From positions 1 to 64,000 of the forward strand of contig CAYWWK010000001.1 of the NCBI GenBank assembly GCA_964462135.1: 64,000 nt of DNA. The letters are read 5' to 3'. The stretch comes from MGBC163016 sp964462135. GTDB lineage: Bacteria > Actinomycetota > Coriobacteriia > Coriobacteriales > Eggerthellaceae. Positions 50,894 to 59,635 of the stretch are shown piece by piece; the first letter of the stretch is position 1; each line of letters opens with the position of its first letter. The notes beneath the pieces are model-generated. The model ran no database searches and was not told where the DNA came from. It saw only the letters and a list, made by a program, of their open reading frames with translations. A program made the position numbers and the translations under genes.

Positions 50894-52222
50894 GTGTTTC
50901 AGGAGCTGTCGCAGTCGATGGCGGCACTGTCGTTCATCGACATCTTCAATTTCTGTGTCTTCTTCACATTCACTGTTTGCTATACCTACCAGCTTTACTA
51001 CGTCTTCGTGGTACTCACGCGCAAAGCCCCCAAGCAGACAGCTTCGAAGGATCACCGGTATGCGGTCCTCATTGCCGCCCGCAATGAGAGTGCGGTCATC
51101 TCCGACCTGATCGCCTCCATCAAATCGCAGAACTACCCGCAGAGGCTCATCGATATCTTCGTCATCGCGGACAACTGCACCGATGACACGGCAGAGGTGG
51201 CCCGCCGGGCGGGGGCGAAGGTGTTCCAACGCTTCAACCAGGAGCTGGTGGGCAAGGGATATGCGTTGGATTATGGCCTGAAGCGCATCTGGAGCGAATA
51301 CCCCGATGCGGGATTTGAGGCCTACTTCGTCTTCGACGCGGACAACGTGCTGGATGCGAATTACTTCCGTGAGATGAACAAGACCTTTGACGGGGGAGCG
51401 AAGGCCTCAACCAGCTATCGCAATTCCAAGAACTTCGATTCCAATTGGATATCGGCGGGGTATGGCGTATGGTTCCTGCGCGAAGCGAAGTTCCTGAATC
51501 AAGCCCGCCTGACGCTTTCCACCTCGTGCGCGGTCTCAGGCACCGGTTTCTTCATCGCCGATGAGGTGCTCAGAAAGGCTGGCGGCTGGAAGTGGCACCT
51601 GCTCACGGAAGACATCGAATTCTCGGCGTCTTCCATCACTGACGGTTTGCGCATCGCCTACAATCCCAACGCCATTCTCTATGACGAGCAGCCAACCACC
51701 TTCCGCGATTCATGGAACCAGCGTGCCCGTTGGGCGAAGGGCTTCTATCAGGTGTTCGCTCATTACGCCGTGGGACTTGCGCGGGGCATCTTCACCAACG
51801 AGCGAGGCAAGCGCTTTGCCTGCTATGACATGCTGATGACCATTGCCCCCGGCATGCTGCTTTCCATCATCTCAATCATCTTCAATGCGGTGATCATCGC
51901 CCTTTCCCTGACAGGCGTCATCAGCGTGGGAGTGGCCATTGCCAGCTCCATCTCCTCCATCTTCTTCTGCCTGTTCAACTACCTCATGTTCATGTTCGTC
52001 TTCGGAGTGCTGACCACCTTCGTGGAATGGAACAGCATCCGGGCCACGGCGAAGCGCAAGGTCATCTCCGCGTTGACGTTTCCCTTCTTCATGCTGACCT
52101 ACATCCCCATCGCCCTGTATGCGTTGGTCAGCAAGGCGAAATGGAAGCCCATCAAGCATACCATCTCCGTGGATGTGGCTGAATACGCCGAAGCCGGCCA
52201 GATGGAGCGTCCTGCCGCCTAG
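50894..52222 (+). CDS. Membrane GT2 glycosyltransferase
   Basis: The 442-residue protein starts with GTG 50894 after AAAGGAG; ATG 50892 is out of frame. An N-terminal helix (IFNFCVFFTFTVCYTYQLYY) is followed by the GT-A domain: VLIAARNESAVISDLI, IFVIADNCTDDTAEVARRAG, YFVFDADNVLDANY with the DxD, AVSGTGFFIADEVLR and the TED motif of LLTEDIEFSAS. QRARWAKGFYQVF is the QxxRW that marks processive enzymes such as hyaluronan/cellulose or N-acetylglucosaminyl synthases. Four helices close the C-terminus. It probably makes or exports a surface polysaccharide. Confidence 0.88.
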   Translation: MFQELSQSMAALSFIDIFNFCVFFTFTVCYTYQLYYVFVVLTRKAPKQTASKDHRYAVLIAARNESAVISDLIASIKSQNYPQRLIDIFVIADNCTDDTAEVARRAGAKVFQRFNQELVGKGYALDYGLKRIWSEYPDAGFEAYFVFDADNVLDANYFREMNKTFDGGAKASTSYRNSKNFDSNWISAGYGVWFLREAKFLNQARLTLSTSCAVSGTGFFIADEVLRKAGGWKWHLLTEDIEFSASSITDGLRIAYNPNAILYDEQPTTFRDSWNQRARWAKGFYQVFAHYAVGLARGIFTNERGKRFACYDMLMTIAPGMLLSIISIIFNAVIIALSLTGVISVGVAIASSISSIFFCLFNYLMFMFVFGVLTTFVEWNSIRATAKRKVISALTFPFFMLTYIPIALYALVSKAKWKPIKHTISVDVAEYAEAGQMERPAA

Positions 52223-52239
52223 CCGGCCCCGATGCATCT

Positions 52240-52992
52240 TCAGCTTGCCAGCACCTTCGCGAAGGTGAGGATGAAAACCCGCTTGACCCCCGAGGCCCGC
52301 AGGCAGTCCGTGGCTGCGCAGGCCGTGGCGCCGGTGGTGCAGACGTCATCGATGAGGAGCACTTCTGAAGGAATGGGCGCGTCGGAGAGGACGGAGAAGC
52401 GCCCTTCCATATTGCGCTGCCGGGCTCGACGGCCAAGCTTGCGCTGATCTGCGCTCTTCGGCCTTTGCAGCAGTGATGAGCCATCCATGTCCGTGAGGTC
52501 TGCAAGCGTCTTCGCAAGCAGTGCCGCGTGGTCGAATCCGCGCCTGCGCACAGCCTCGGCGGTGGCAGGGATGTAGGTGAGGTGAGCGTGGTGCCATTCG
52601 GGAGGCACGTAGCGGGCAAGCATCAAGGCGATCTCCTTGGCAAGGCGGCGTTCATTGGAATCCTTGTAGGTCGTGATGATGCGACGGGCCGCGTCATCGG
52701 CCAGAAGGGCGCTTTGCATGCTGTCAAACGGGAGTGTTTCGCGCCCTGCCGCCGCAAGCATCGTCTCGTTGCACTCCGTGCATTGATTGCGTCCGAACGG
52801 GGCGCCGCATCGAGGGCAGGCATCGTTTGCGTCTATGAAGAGGAGGCTTTTCCGGCAGCGGCTGCAGATCAGATCCCCAGGGAGATCGCAGACGGCGCAT
52901 CGGGTGGGCCACAGCGTCTCTGCAACCACTTCTCCGGTCAAGGCCAGTGCGCGTGCAATGGCAGACGTCTTGATGTTCCATGATGGCTTCAT
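52240..52992 (-). CDS. comFC: ComF-family phosphoribosyltransferase-like protein
   Basis: The start is ATG 52992 (MKPSWNIKTSAIARALAL). The 250-residue protein has an N-terminal zinc-binding part (CAVCDLPGDLICSRCRKSLL and CPRCGAPFGRNQCTECNETM) and a PRTase domain with VLLIDDVCTTGATACAATDC as the PRPP motif. In competent bacteria ComFC aids DNA uptake; in others it has a general role. The family is often next to raiA/hpf or the raiA RNA. Divergently, 105 bp away, is the RNA candidate at 53097, which supports that idea. Confidence 0.88.
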   Translation of the reverse strand: MKPSWNIKTSAIARALALTGEVVAETLWPTRCAVCDLPGDLICSRCRKSLLFIDANDACPRCGAPFGRNQCTECNETMLAAAGRETLPFDSMQSALLADDAARRIITTYKDSNERRLAKEIALMLARYVPPEWHHAHLTYIPATAEAVRRRGFDHAALLAKTLADLTDMDGSSLLQRPKSADQRKLGRRARQRNMEGRFSVLSDAPIPSEVLLIDDVCTTGATACAATDCLRASGVKRVFILTFAKVLAS

Positions 52993-53083
52993 GGGGGTGA
53001 TTATGGCGAGATGGCCTTCAGGAAACCTTCCGCGTTCTGTCATGCATCCTGCCGCGTTCCACCTGCCATCTGCACCGATTTGC

Positions 53084-53341
53084 TAGAATCTTCGCTGACT
53101 TCATTCGGGTCTGTAGTTGCGGCGGCACGTCCGCCTAGCCCATGGCAGATGCGGTCAAAAGGGTCCACGTAAGCATCCGCAGGCATGCGGTGTGAGCATG
53201 GCGTATTCTAGAAGTAAGTCGTACCGTCCGTTGACATATCCAGGCATACCGTCTGGGCGGACGAGAGAGCGCGAGCGCTTGCGGGCGCAGACCTCCTGTG
53301 CGCGAGTGTGGGGGCAAAGACTAGGTCAGCCGAATGAAGTT
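53084..53341 (+). ncRNA. Structured RNA candidate, possibly raiA-type RNA
   Basis: An extended -10 (TGCTAGAAT, with TAGAAT at 53084-53089) would start transcription at about 53097, exactly at the base of a 12-bp closing stem: GACTTCATTCGG (53097-53108) with CCGAATGAAGTT (53330-53341), including one G-U pair. Inside are GGCGG/CCGCC (53121-53135), CGTCCG/CGGACG (53225-53230 and 53258-53263) capped by CCAG/CTGG, and GCGCA/TGCGC (53285-53303). The region contains no credible protein. Size, GC-rich multi-hairpin form and the divergent comF neighbour match the raiA RNA of Firmicutes and Actinobacteria, known near comFC. I cannot verify the conserved consensus; 6S RNA is a less likely option. Confidence 0.55.
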
Positions 53342-53404
53342 GCTCCAAGGGGCGAAGGGTGTGAGAGAATACGGTTCGAATGATTCACCGACGAAAGGGA
53401 TCTG

Positions 53405-54349
53405 ATGCATAAGAAGATCTTGAGCCTGTTTGCGGCCGTCCTCAGCTTTTCGCTCGTCTTCGCATTGACGGGATGCTCAGGCCAAGAAGAATACACTCCC
53501 TCCCTTGGCGAGCCTACCATCGCTCCTCCTGCCATTGGGGAAGAGGGCGTGCTGCGGGTAGGGGTGAACACCCAGCGCTCTCCCTTGGCCGGTCAGGGCA
53601 GTGAGAAGATCATCGGCATCGATGTGGACATCGCCTCTGCCTTGGCTGACGAGTTGGGGCTCAAGGTTGAGATCGAAGACATCGGAACCGATGTGGAGAA
53701 GGCCCTGACCGAAGATGCCGTCGATATCGTCATGGGACAGGAAAGCGTTGATGAGACCGAAGGCGTCTGGCATTCCGAGCAGTACCTTCCCACCGGTGTG
53801 GTGCTGTTCGCCAAAGAGGGGTCGGGAGCGCAGGTGCCCACGGGAGCCGTGACTCCCAAGATCGCAGCCCAGATTTCTTCGAAGAGCGCATGGGCGGTGA
53901 CGAACGCCTTCGGTGAGGATGCCTTGGTCTCCACGGCCGATCTTGCCAGCGCGTTCACTGATCTTTCCAAGGGAAACGTTGATTTCGTGGCATCCGATGC
54001 CGTCATCGGCATGTATGCCGCCAACCTGCAGGACGTCCCTGTTGAGATCGTCTGCCTGATGGATACGGCAAGCGGATACTGCGTCGGCGTGCGTTCGGAC
54101 GACCCTGAATTGCAGGAGGCCATCAAAGGCGCACTCGTGCATATCATGGACAATGGCGTTGTGGGCGTCATCGAAGGCAAATGGCTGGGAACCGCCGTGG
54201 ATCTCGCTGAGGTGCCCAAGGTGGAGGCGAAGGCGAAGACCTCTGATTCCAATGCGGACAATCCTGATGGGTCTGCCGCGTCCACTGAAGGGGATGCGGA
54301 TTCATCCAGCTCAAGCTCATCCAGTTCCAGCAGTTCAAGCGCTTCCTAG
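53405..54349 (+). CDS. Amino-acid-type ABC substrate-binding lipoprotein with poly-Ser tail
   Basis: The 314-residue precursor has a signal peptide and lipobox (LFAAVLSFSLVFALTGC). The family III binding domain begins VLRVGVNTQRSPLAGQ, then IGIDVDIASALADELGLKVE, and VDIVMGQESVDETEGVWHSE, and reaches about residue 275. The last 40 residues are a hydrophilic linker ending in about thirteen consecutive serines. No permease or ATPase gene is near, so it is an orphan receptor or partners with a remote importer. ATG follows GACGAAAGGG. Confidence 0.82.
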   Translation: MHKKILSLFAAVLSFSLVFALTGCSGQEEYTPSLGEPTIAPPAIGEEGVLRVGVNTQRSPLAGQGSEKIIGIDVDIASALADELGLKVEIEDIGTDVEKALTEDAVDIVMGQESVDETEGVWHSEQYLPTGVVLFAKEGSGAQVPTGAVTPKIAAQISSKSAWAVTNAFGEDALVSTADLASAFTDLSKGNVDFVASDAVIGMYAANLQDVPVEIVCLMDTASGYCVGVRSDDPELQEAIKGALVHIMDNGVVGVIEGKWLGTAVDLAEVPKVEAKAKTSDSNADNPDGSAASTEGDADSSSSSSSSSSSSSAS

Positions 54350-54512
54350 CGGATTCGCTCAGAGAGGCTCCATCGTCGGCAGGCTGAAAGCGGTGGGGTT
54401 TCGTGAAGGCGTGTCGGCGCGTCTTGCCGACACGCGGCACTCGACGCACCAGAGGCTTCAGAATGGCATCCGATGATCTGATCGGATGGTAGGCACATGG
54501 AAGGAAGATCCT

Positions 54513-57494
54513 ATGCAGGAAGATGTGGTTTCTGCGGCTGAGCAGGCAGGCTTTGAGATAACGGATATGGAACCGGTGGATGAGATGGACGGTAGCGCCT
54601 ATCTGATGGAGCACCGAACCAGTGGCGCGAAGCTGCTCTTCCTTGAGAACGATGATGTGGACAAGGCGTTCTCCATCACGTTCAAGACGCCTGCGGCGGA
54701 TGATACGGGGGTATTCCATATCCTGGAACACTCCGTGCTCTGCGGATCCGAGAAGTTTCCGGTGAAGGAGCCGTTCGTCAATCTGCTCAAGGGCAGCATG
54801 CAGACGTTCTTGAACGCCATGACCTTTCCGGACAAGACTATGTATCCCGTCGCCTCCACCAACATGACCGACCTCATGCATCTGACCGATGTCTACATGG
54901 ATGCCGTCTTCCACCCCAACATCTACCGCAACCAGAACATCTTCAAGCAGGAGGGGTGGCACATCGAGGCGTTGCCCAAGGATGCTCGGGGAGCAGTGCC
55001 TGAAGGAGAGCTGGACGAGGTGCGGGCAGAGCAGGCGGGCATCTCGGCGCCCACCAATCCGAAGGACGTGTGCCTGTCGTATAACGGGGTGGTGTACAAC
55101 GAGATGAAGGGCGCGCTCTCAGAGCCCGATTCGGTTCTCTACGACACGCTTTCGGCAGCCCTCTTCCCTGATGTCACCTATCGGTTCGAATCCGGTGGCA
55201 CACCGGCATCCATTCCCTGTCTTGCCTACGAGGACTTCCTTGATGCCCATCGTCGGCATTATCGCGCAGACAATGCCTACATCATCCTGTATGGGGCCAT
55301 GGATATCGTTCGCATGCTGCGCTTCTTGGATGAGGAATACCTCTCGAAGATGTCCCGCACGGGCGATGAGGCGCCCATCAATCCGCTTGAGTTGCAGAAA
55401 CCCGTCATCAACCAGCATGCTCGCTGCGAAATGGCCACGTCGGCTGACAATGCCTGCGTGGCGTTGGGGTATGTGGTGGGCACCTCCCACGAGGCTCTGC
55501 GGGTGCTGGCGGTGGATATCCTGATGGATGCCATAGCAGGTTCGAATGAGTCTCCCCTCAAGCGTGCCGTGATCGATGCGAAGCTGGGTGATGATTTCCA
55601 TGCCAGCCTCATGGATTCCGTTTTGCAGCCCTTCGTCATGATGGAGCTCAAGGGAGCGAAGCCAGACGTCGCCGATCGTTTCGAGGAGGTCGTTCTCTCA
55701 GAGATCGAACGGCTGGCAGAGGGCGGCCTTGATCCCCAGTTGCTGCACGCTGCCATAGACCATGCGGAATTCGTTTTGCGCGAGCACAACTTCGGCATGT
55801 CCGACGGAGTCGTCTATGCCATGTCAGCCATGAACGGCTGGCTTTATGATGACCGGGATGCCCTTGCCTACATTCGCTATGAAGATCTGCTTGTGCATCT
55901 GAAGGAGAAGGTTGACACCGATTGGTTTCGCGTGCTTCTGCGCGAGGTCTTCCTGGAGAGCCACCACCATGGGCGTGCGCAGCTCATGCCCGTGTCGAAT
56001 GAGGGCGAGATCCAGGATGAACGACTGGTGGCGATGAGCCAGGAGCTGACCCGCGATGAGCTTCTGGCCATTGAGGCTGATATGGTTCAGCTCGTCGAAG
56101 GGCAGATGGCTCCCGACAGTCCTGAGGCGCTGGCGACACTGCCCAAGCTTGCCATCTCCGATCTTGGGGATGCACCCGCAGAGGCACCCTTCAGCCTTGA
56201 GCGCTGCAAAGACATGCCCGTGCTGCGCCATGAGGTGGAAACGCATGGCATAGCCTATGTCACCCGCTACTACGATCTTGACCGCGTCGCTTTCGAGGAG
56301 CTGCCCTATGTTGCCGTGCTGGCCATGGTGCTGGGGCGTCTGGACACCGCCAAGCACACGGCTGCAGAACTGGATACCCTGGCCCAAGGAAAACTCGGCA
56401 ACTTCACGTTCGCCGCTGATGTGTACAAGCCTGATGATGAGGATAGGGCCAAGGCGCTGTTTTTGGCTTCGGCCTCCGCGCTTGCCGAAAACGTCGATTT
56501 CGCTGCCGCCATCACCGACGAGGTGCTTGCCAGCACCGATTTTCGCGACACGGCGAAGATCCTCGATATGCTCGTGCAGCGCAAAGTGGCACTTGAGCAA
56601 TCCTTTGCGATGTCAGGGCACAGCACGGCGGCCAATCGGGCGTTGTCCTATGTCACCCATACCGCCAAGACGAAGGAGCAGATCGCGGGCATCGATGCCT
56701 ATCTCTTCATCCGCGATCTGGTTGAGAACTTCGATACCCAAGGCGAAGCGTTGACCCGGAAGCTCGAGGAGCTTGCCCGACGCATCTTCACAGACGACAA
56801 CTGCATACTGTCCTTCGCGGGACCCGAAGAAGGCCTCTCAGTCTACCTGGGCGCAGGGTGTCAGCTGGGAGTCGCTCGGAGCCCCGAGGCTGCACGTCTG
56901 CGGATACCGGAACCTGAAGACCTCCACGAAGCATTCGGGGTGCCCGCTGATGTCACGTTCACCGCCTTGGCGGCCGATCGCTCTGAGGCGGGAGTCCCCT
57001 TCTCAGGAGAATGGCTGCTGGCTTCCAAGATGATCACGCTGAGCTATCTTTGGAGCGAGGTTCGCGTGGTGGGAGGCGCGTATGGGGTTGGCTTCTCCAG
57101 CCGTCGGGGTGGCAACACCCTGTTCCATTCCTATCGGGACCCGAAGGTGAGTCCCACCATCGAAGCCTTTCTCGGCGCTGCGGAATGGCTGCGCACGGCA
57201 GACATCCAACCTGATGAGTTCGAAGGGTACGTGGTGAGCACGGTGGCATCCCTTGATGCGCCCCAGAAACCACGCAATCTGGTTCGTCGGCAGGACACCA
57301 TGCATTTCACCGGCTGCTCTTTTGAGGACCGGGCCAAGACGCGGGAAGAGGTGATCGGTGCGACTCTTGAGGGTGTGCAGCGCCTCGCCGATCCCCTTCG
57401 CCAGCTCTCTGACGCAAGGCACCTGTGCTGCGTGGGCAATGCTGATATCATCAAGCAGAGCGGTCAGGATTTCACGTTCATCGAGCTTGCTTGA
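54513..57494 (+). CDS. M16C-family metallopeptidase (PreP/Cym1-like)
   Basis: ATG 54513 follows GAAGGAAG (MQEDVVSAAEQAGFEITDME). The 993-residue protein has the inverted zinc motif in VFHILEHSVLCGSEKFPVKE (His69-x2-Glu72-His73) and the distal Glu in SYNGVVYNEMKGALSEPD. The middle is helical. The second half has the inactive M16 domain and the conserved RGGNTLFHSYRDPK tail that clamps substrate. PreP-type enzymes digest short peptides up to ~65 residues in a closed chamber. The enzyme should be cytosolic here as there is no signal peptide. Confidence 0.92.
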   Translation: MQEDVVSAAEQAGFEITDMEPVDEMDGSAYLMEHRTSGAKLLFLENDDVDKAFSITFKTPAADDTGVFHILEHSVLCGSEKFPVKEPFVNLLKGSMQTFLNAMTFPDKTMYPVASTNMTDLMHLTDVYMDAVFHPNIYRNQNIFKQEGWHIEALPKDARGAVPEGELDEVRAEQAGISAPTNPKDVCLSYNGVVYNEMKGALSEPDSVLYDTLSAALFPDVTYRFESGGTPASIPCLAYEDFLDAHRRHYRADNAYIILYGAMDIVRMLRFLDEEYLSKMSRTGDEAPINPLELQKPVINQHARCEMATSADNACVALGYVVGTSHEALRVLAVDILMDAIAGSNESPLKRAVIDAKLGDDFHASLMDSVLQPFVMMELKGAKPDVADRFEEVVLSEIERLAEGGLDPQLLHAAIDHAEFVLREHNFGMSDGVVYAMSAMNGWLYDDRDALAYIRYEDLLVHLKEKVDTDWFRVLLREVFLESHHHGRAQLMPVSNEGEIQDERLVAMSQELTRDELLAIEADMVQLVEGQMAPDSPEALATLPKLAISDLGDAPAEAPFSLERCKDMPVLRHEVETHGIAYVTRYYDLDRVAFEELPYVAVLAMVLGRLDTAKHTAAELDTLAQGKLGNFTFAADVYKPDDEDRAKALFLASASALAENVDFAAAITDEVLASTDFRDTAKILDMLVQRKVALEQSFAMSGHSTAANRALSYVTHTAKTKEQIAGIDAYLFIRDLVENFDTQGEALTRKLEELARRIFTDDNCILSFAGPEEGLSVYLGAGCQLGVARSPEAARLRIPEPEDLHEAFGVPADVTFTALAADRSEAGVPFSGEWLLASKMITLSYLWSEVRVVGGAYGVGFSSRRGGNTLFHSYRDPKVSPTIEAFLGAAEWLRTADIQPDEFEGYVVSTVASLDAPQKPRNLVRRQDTMHFTGCSFEDRAKTREEVIGATLEGVQRLADPLRQLSDARHLCCVGNADIIKQSGQDFTFIELA

Positions 57495-57520
57495 GGATGA
57501 GAGGTCGGCAAGGAGGGAAG

Positions 57521-57862
57521 ATGGCTGCCCAAGATGGATTCAAGCACATCAAGGTGGGTTCTGATGAAGAGGCTGAGGTGGTCATCCATGCCGGGGCGCC
57601 GATGGCGGTCAGTGGCGGCATGTCGCCTTCCCCGGCCGTGGATGCCTCTGAGTTCACGGACGCATCCGCTCCGGGTGCTGATGTGGAACCCCCCGATTCC
57701 AGTGCGTCCCACACGCAAGCCGCTCCAGCTGCCTCGACGCACCGGGGAACCACACTTGAGGACATACAGACCTCAAAGATGCCAAAAACCCAGCTGGTGG
57801 TCATCGTCGTGGCACTTCTCGCTATAATAGCGTTCACTGTTTGGTATGTGTTCTTCTCATAG
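57521..57862 (+). CDS. Small tail-anchored membrane protein
   Basis: ATG 57521 follows AAGGAGGG. The 113-residue protein is acidic and disordered for about 85 residues (VGSDEEAEVVIHAGAPMAVS; Ser/Ala/Pro-rich) and ends in one hydrophobic helix, TQLVVIVVALLAIIAFTVWY, with only VFFS behind. It is a tail-anchored or signal-anchored protein of unknown function. It begins 26 nt after the M16C stop and precedes another single-pass protein, so the three probably form an operon. Confidence 0.7.
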   Translation: MAAQDGFKHIKVGSDEEAEVVIHAGAPMAVSGGMSPSPAVDASEFTDASAPGADVEPPDSSASHTQAAPAASTHRGTTLEDIQTSKMPKTQLVVIVVALLAIIAFTVWYVFFS

Positions 57863-57900
57863 AAACCTGGCTGAAACGATATCGACGAAGAGGACAGCAG

Positions 57901-58824
57901 ATGAAAGACAGCAATGATCCCGGCGCCTCCGCTGCCATGACGGGGCAACAATCTGATTTCCCTGAGGTTCCCGAGGTTGTGACCCTTGTCGAAGAGCCGG
58001 AAGAGCCAAGCGGGAAGAGGGCCAAGGGCAGTCATGCCCGTCAGGGTCAGGCGGTGTATATCCAAAGATCGGCGCGCATGCGCAAGATACTCATCGCCGT
58101 GATCGTCATCCTCGTCATCCTCATCGTTGGTGCGGGAGTTCTGGTATGGCAGCTTTTCCAGACGGCGCGAACCTCAGCCGTCCAGCAGACCCAGATCGCT
58201 GAAAGCGCCACGGCGGTCAGTACCGATCAGGCCACCAAGGACGCCTCGGCCACCACGTCGAAGAAGACGACCGTGCCCAATCTCGTGTCGCTTCTCGGTT
58301 CCACCCAGGATGCCGCCATCCAAGCGCTGCAGCATGGCGCACGTGTCGCTTCCGCCATCGCCGTGAATGAAGAGGGGAATCCGGTGAAGACCGAGGTGCG
58401 CATTGCCCTGGCCGATGAGCCAGCCGATTCGAAGGGTGGAACACCCACGGTCGTGATCAGCCTCAATGAGGAAGGGGCCATTATCCGCGCAGGGTACACC
58501 ACCAGCACCTCATCTCTGGGATATGGTTCCTTGAGCTTCTCAGACATCGTCACGAAGGAGAACGTGGTGGAGAAGACCCTTGAGGAAGCTGGACTGACGA
58601 TACCGGTGGGCACCGTCAAGCTTCCCGAGGACAAGATGACGTATTCCACCTATGCCAGTGACGGCACCACGCTCACCAAGGAAAGCTACACCTTCTCAGG
58701 TACCGGCACGGCGAACGGACAGGAGCTCCCTTGGTCAGCCACGCTCACGTATGACTACTCCATGGCCAATGCCACGGGCAATTTGGTGGACACCATCCGC
58801 ACCATCAACATCTACGTGGGATAG
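57901..58824 (+). CDS. Single-pass membrane protein with PASTA-like extracellular segment
   Basis: The 307-residue protein starts at ATG 57901 (MKDSNDPGASAAMTGQQSDF). A cytosolic acidic/basic N-terminus is followed by one helix (ILIAVIVILVILIVGAGVLV, about residues 63-85). The external part opens with a Ser/Thr/Ala stretch. TVPNLVSLLGSTQDAAIQAL near residue 120 resembles the start of a PASTA domain, but without the full PASTA pattern. A beta-rich C-terminal domain follows (SLGYGSLSFSDIV; WSATLTYDYSM). Function unknown. It is in the M16C transcription unit and lies just before the infC promoter. Confidence 0.7.
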   Translation: MKDSNDPGASAAMTGQQSDFPEVPEVVTLVEEPEEPSGKRAKGSHARQGQAVYIQRSARMRKILIAVIVILVILIVGAGVLVWQLFQTARTSAVQQTQIAESATAVSTDQATKDASATTSKKTTVPNLVSLLGSTQDAAIQALQHGARVASAIAVNEEGNPVKTEVRIALADEPADSKGGTPTVVISLNEEGAIIRAGYTTSTSSLGYGSLSFSDIVTKENVVEKTLEEAGLTIPVGTVKLPEDKMTYSTYASDGTTLTKESYTFSGTGTANGQELPWSATLTYDYSMANATGNLVDTIRTINIYVG

Positions 58825-58841
58825 GGCTGAGCATTTCACAG

Positions 58842-59039
58842 TTGCTTCTGTGAGGGATTTCCGCTAGACTACACAGGCTGTTTTGAACAAGCGAAGGGCT
58901 GATGGGTCCTTCCACCTGTTTCGGCGCGTTGCTATTCGCAGCTGATGGGTTCCGTGAATACTGGTTGTGCTTCCGTTTGCCCTGGGGCAAGTTTGGCTGG
59001 CATGAGGTGATCATGAACCCGCGCGCGTGCGGGTTTTTT
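58842..59039 (+). promoter_or_regulatory. infC operon promoter and attenuator leader
   Basis: TTGCTT (58842-58847), 17 bp and TAGACT (58865-58870) form the promoter; the leader is about 195 nt. CCCGC...GCGGG (about 59018-59033) followed by TTTTTT (59034-59039) is an intrinsic terminator just before the infC ribosome site. This layout equals the L20-type autoregulated leader of Gram-positive infC operons: with excess L20 the terminator forms. Confidence 0.75.
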
Positions 59040-59071
59040 GTTGCGCGAAAGCGCAGAAGGAGGTGAGCGCC

Positions 59072-59635
59072 ATAGCCGCTCAAGAGCCAAGGCTCAATGA
59101 CGAGATCAACGTCCGGGAATGCAGGCTCATCGACTACGATGGGAACCAGATGGGTGTCTTCAGCCTCGAACAGGCGCAGGGCATCGCGGATGCAGCCGGT
59201 CTTGATCTGGTGGAAATCGCACCGAATGCTGAACCGCCGGTCTGTCGCGTCATGGATTATGGCAAGTTCAAATACGATCAGGCCATCAAGGCGAAGCAGG
59301 CTCGCAAGAATCAGACGAAGATCGAAATCAAGGAGATGAAGTTCCGGCCGAAGATCGATGTAGGGGACTACACCACCAAGAAGAAGCATGTTCTCCGCTT
59401 CTTGGGCGCCGGCAACAAAGTCAAGATCACCATCATGTTCCGTGGTCGCGAGATGGCGCATCCTGAGCAAGGTCTGTCCATCTTGGAACGCCTGGCAGAT
59501 GACCTCAAGGATGTGGCAGTGATCGAGAATCAACCCAAGATGGAGGGACGCAACATGCATATGCTGATCGCCCCTCTGCCGCAGAATATGAAGAAGAAGA
59601 AAGATGCTGAGAAGCCCGAAGGAAAGGACGAGTAA
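59072..59635 (+). CDS. infC: Translation initiation factor IF-3
   Basis: The 187-residue protein reads AAQEPRLNDEINVRECRLID at the N-terminus. Both IF3 domains are complete: DLVEIAPNAEPPVCRVMDYG, the linker KYDQAIKAKQARKNQTKIEI, and KFRPKIDVGDYTTKKKHVLR with RFLGAGNKVKITIMFRGREM. The best start is ATA 59072, 5 nt after AAGGAGGTGA; GTG 59063 lies inside that Shine-Dalgarno and ATG is absent. Atypical AUU/AUA starts are a known autoregulation device of infC. IF3 keeps 30S subunits apart and proofreads initiation. Confidence 0.93.
   Translation: MAAQEPRLNDEINVRECRLIDYDGNQMGVFSLEQAQGIADAAGLDLVEIAPNAEPPVCRVMDYGKFKYDQAIKAKQARKNQTKIEIKEMKFRPKIDVGDYTTKKKHVLRFLGAGNKVKITIMFRGREMAHPEQGLSILERLADDLKDVAVIENQPKMEGRNMHMLIAPLPQNMKKKKDAEKPEGKDE

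Noticed and set aside
53355..53385. A tRNA-like TTCGAAT loop with short flanking complementarity
   Set aside because: There is no acceptor stem, anticodon arm or CCA-compatible end around it; the match is to the T-loop only.
54300..54345. AGC/TCC triplet repeat as a non-coding microsatellite
   Set aside because: It is in frame and encodes the Ser tail of the binding lipoprotein; codons alternate, so it is protein-level repetition.
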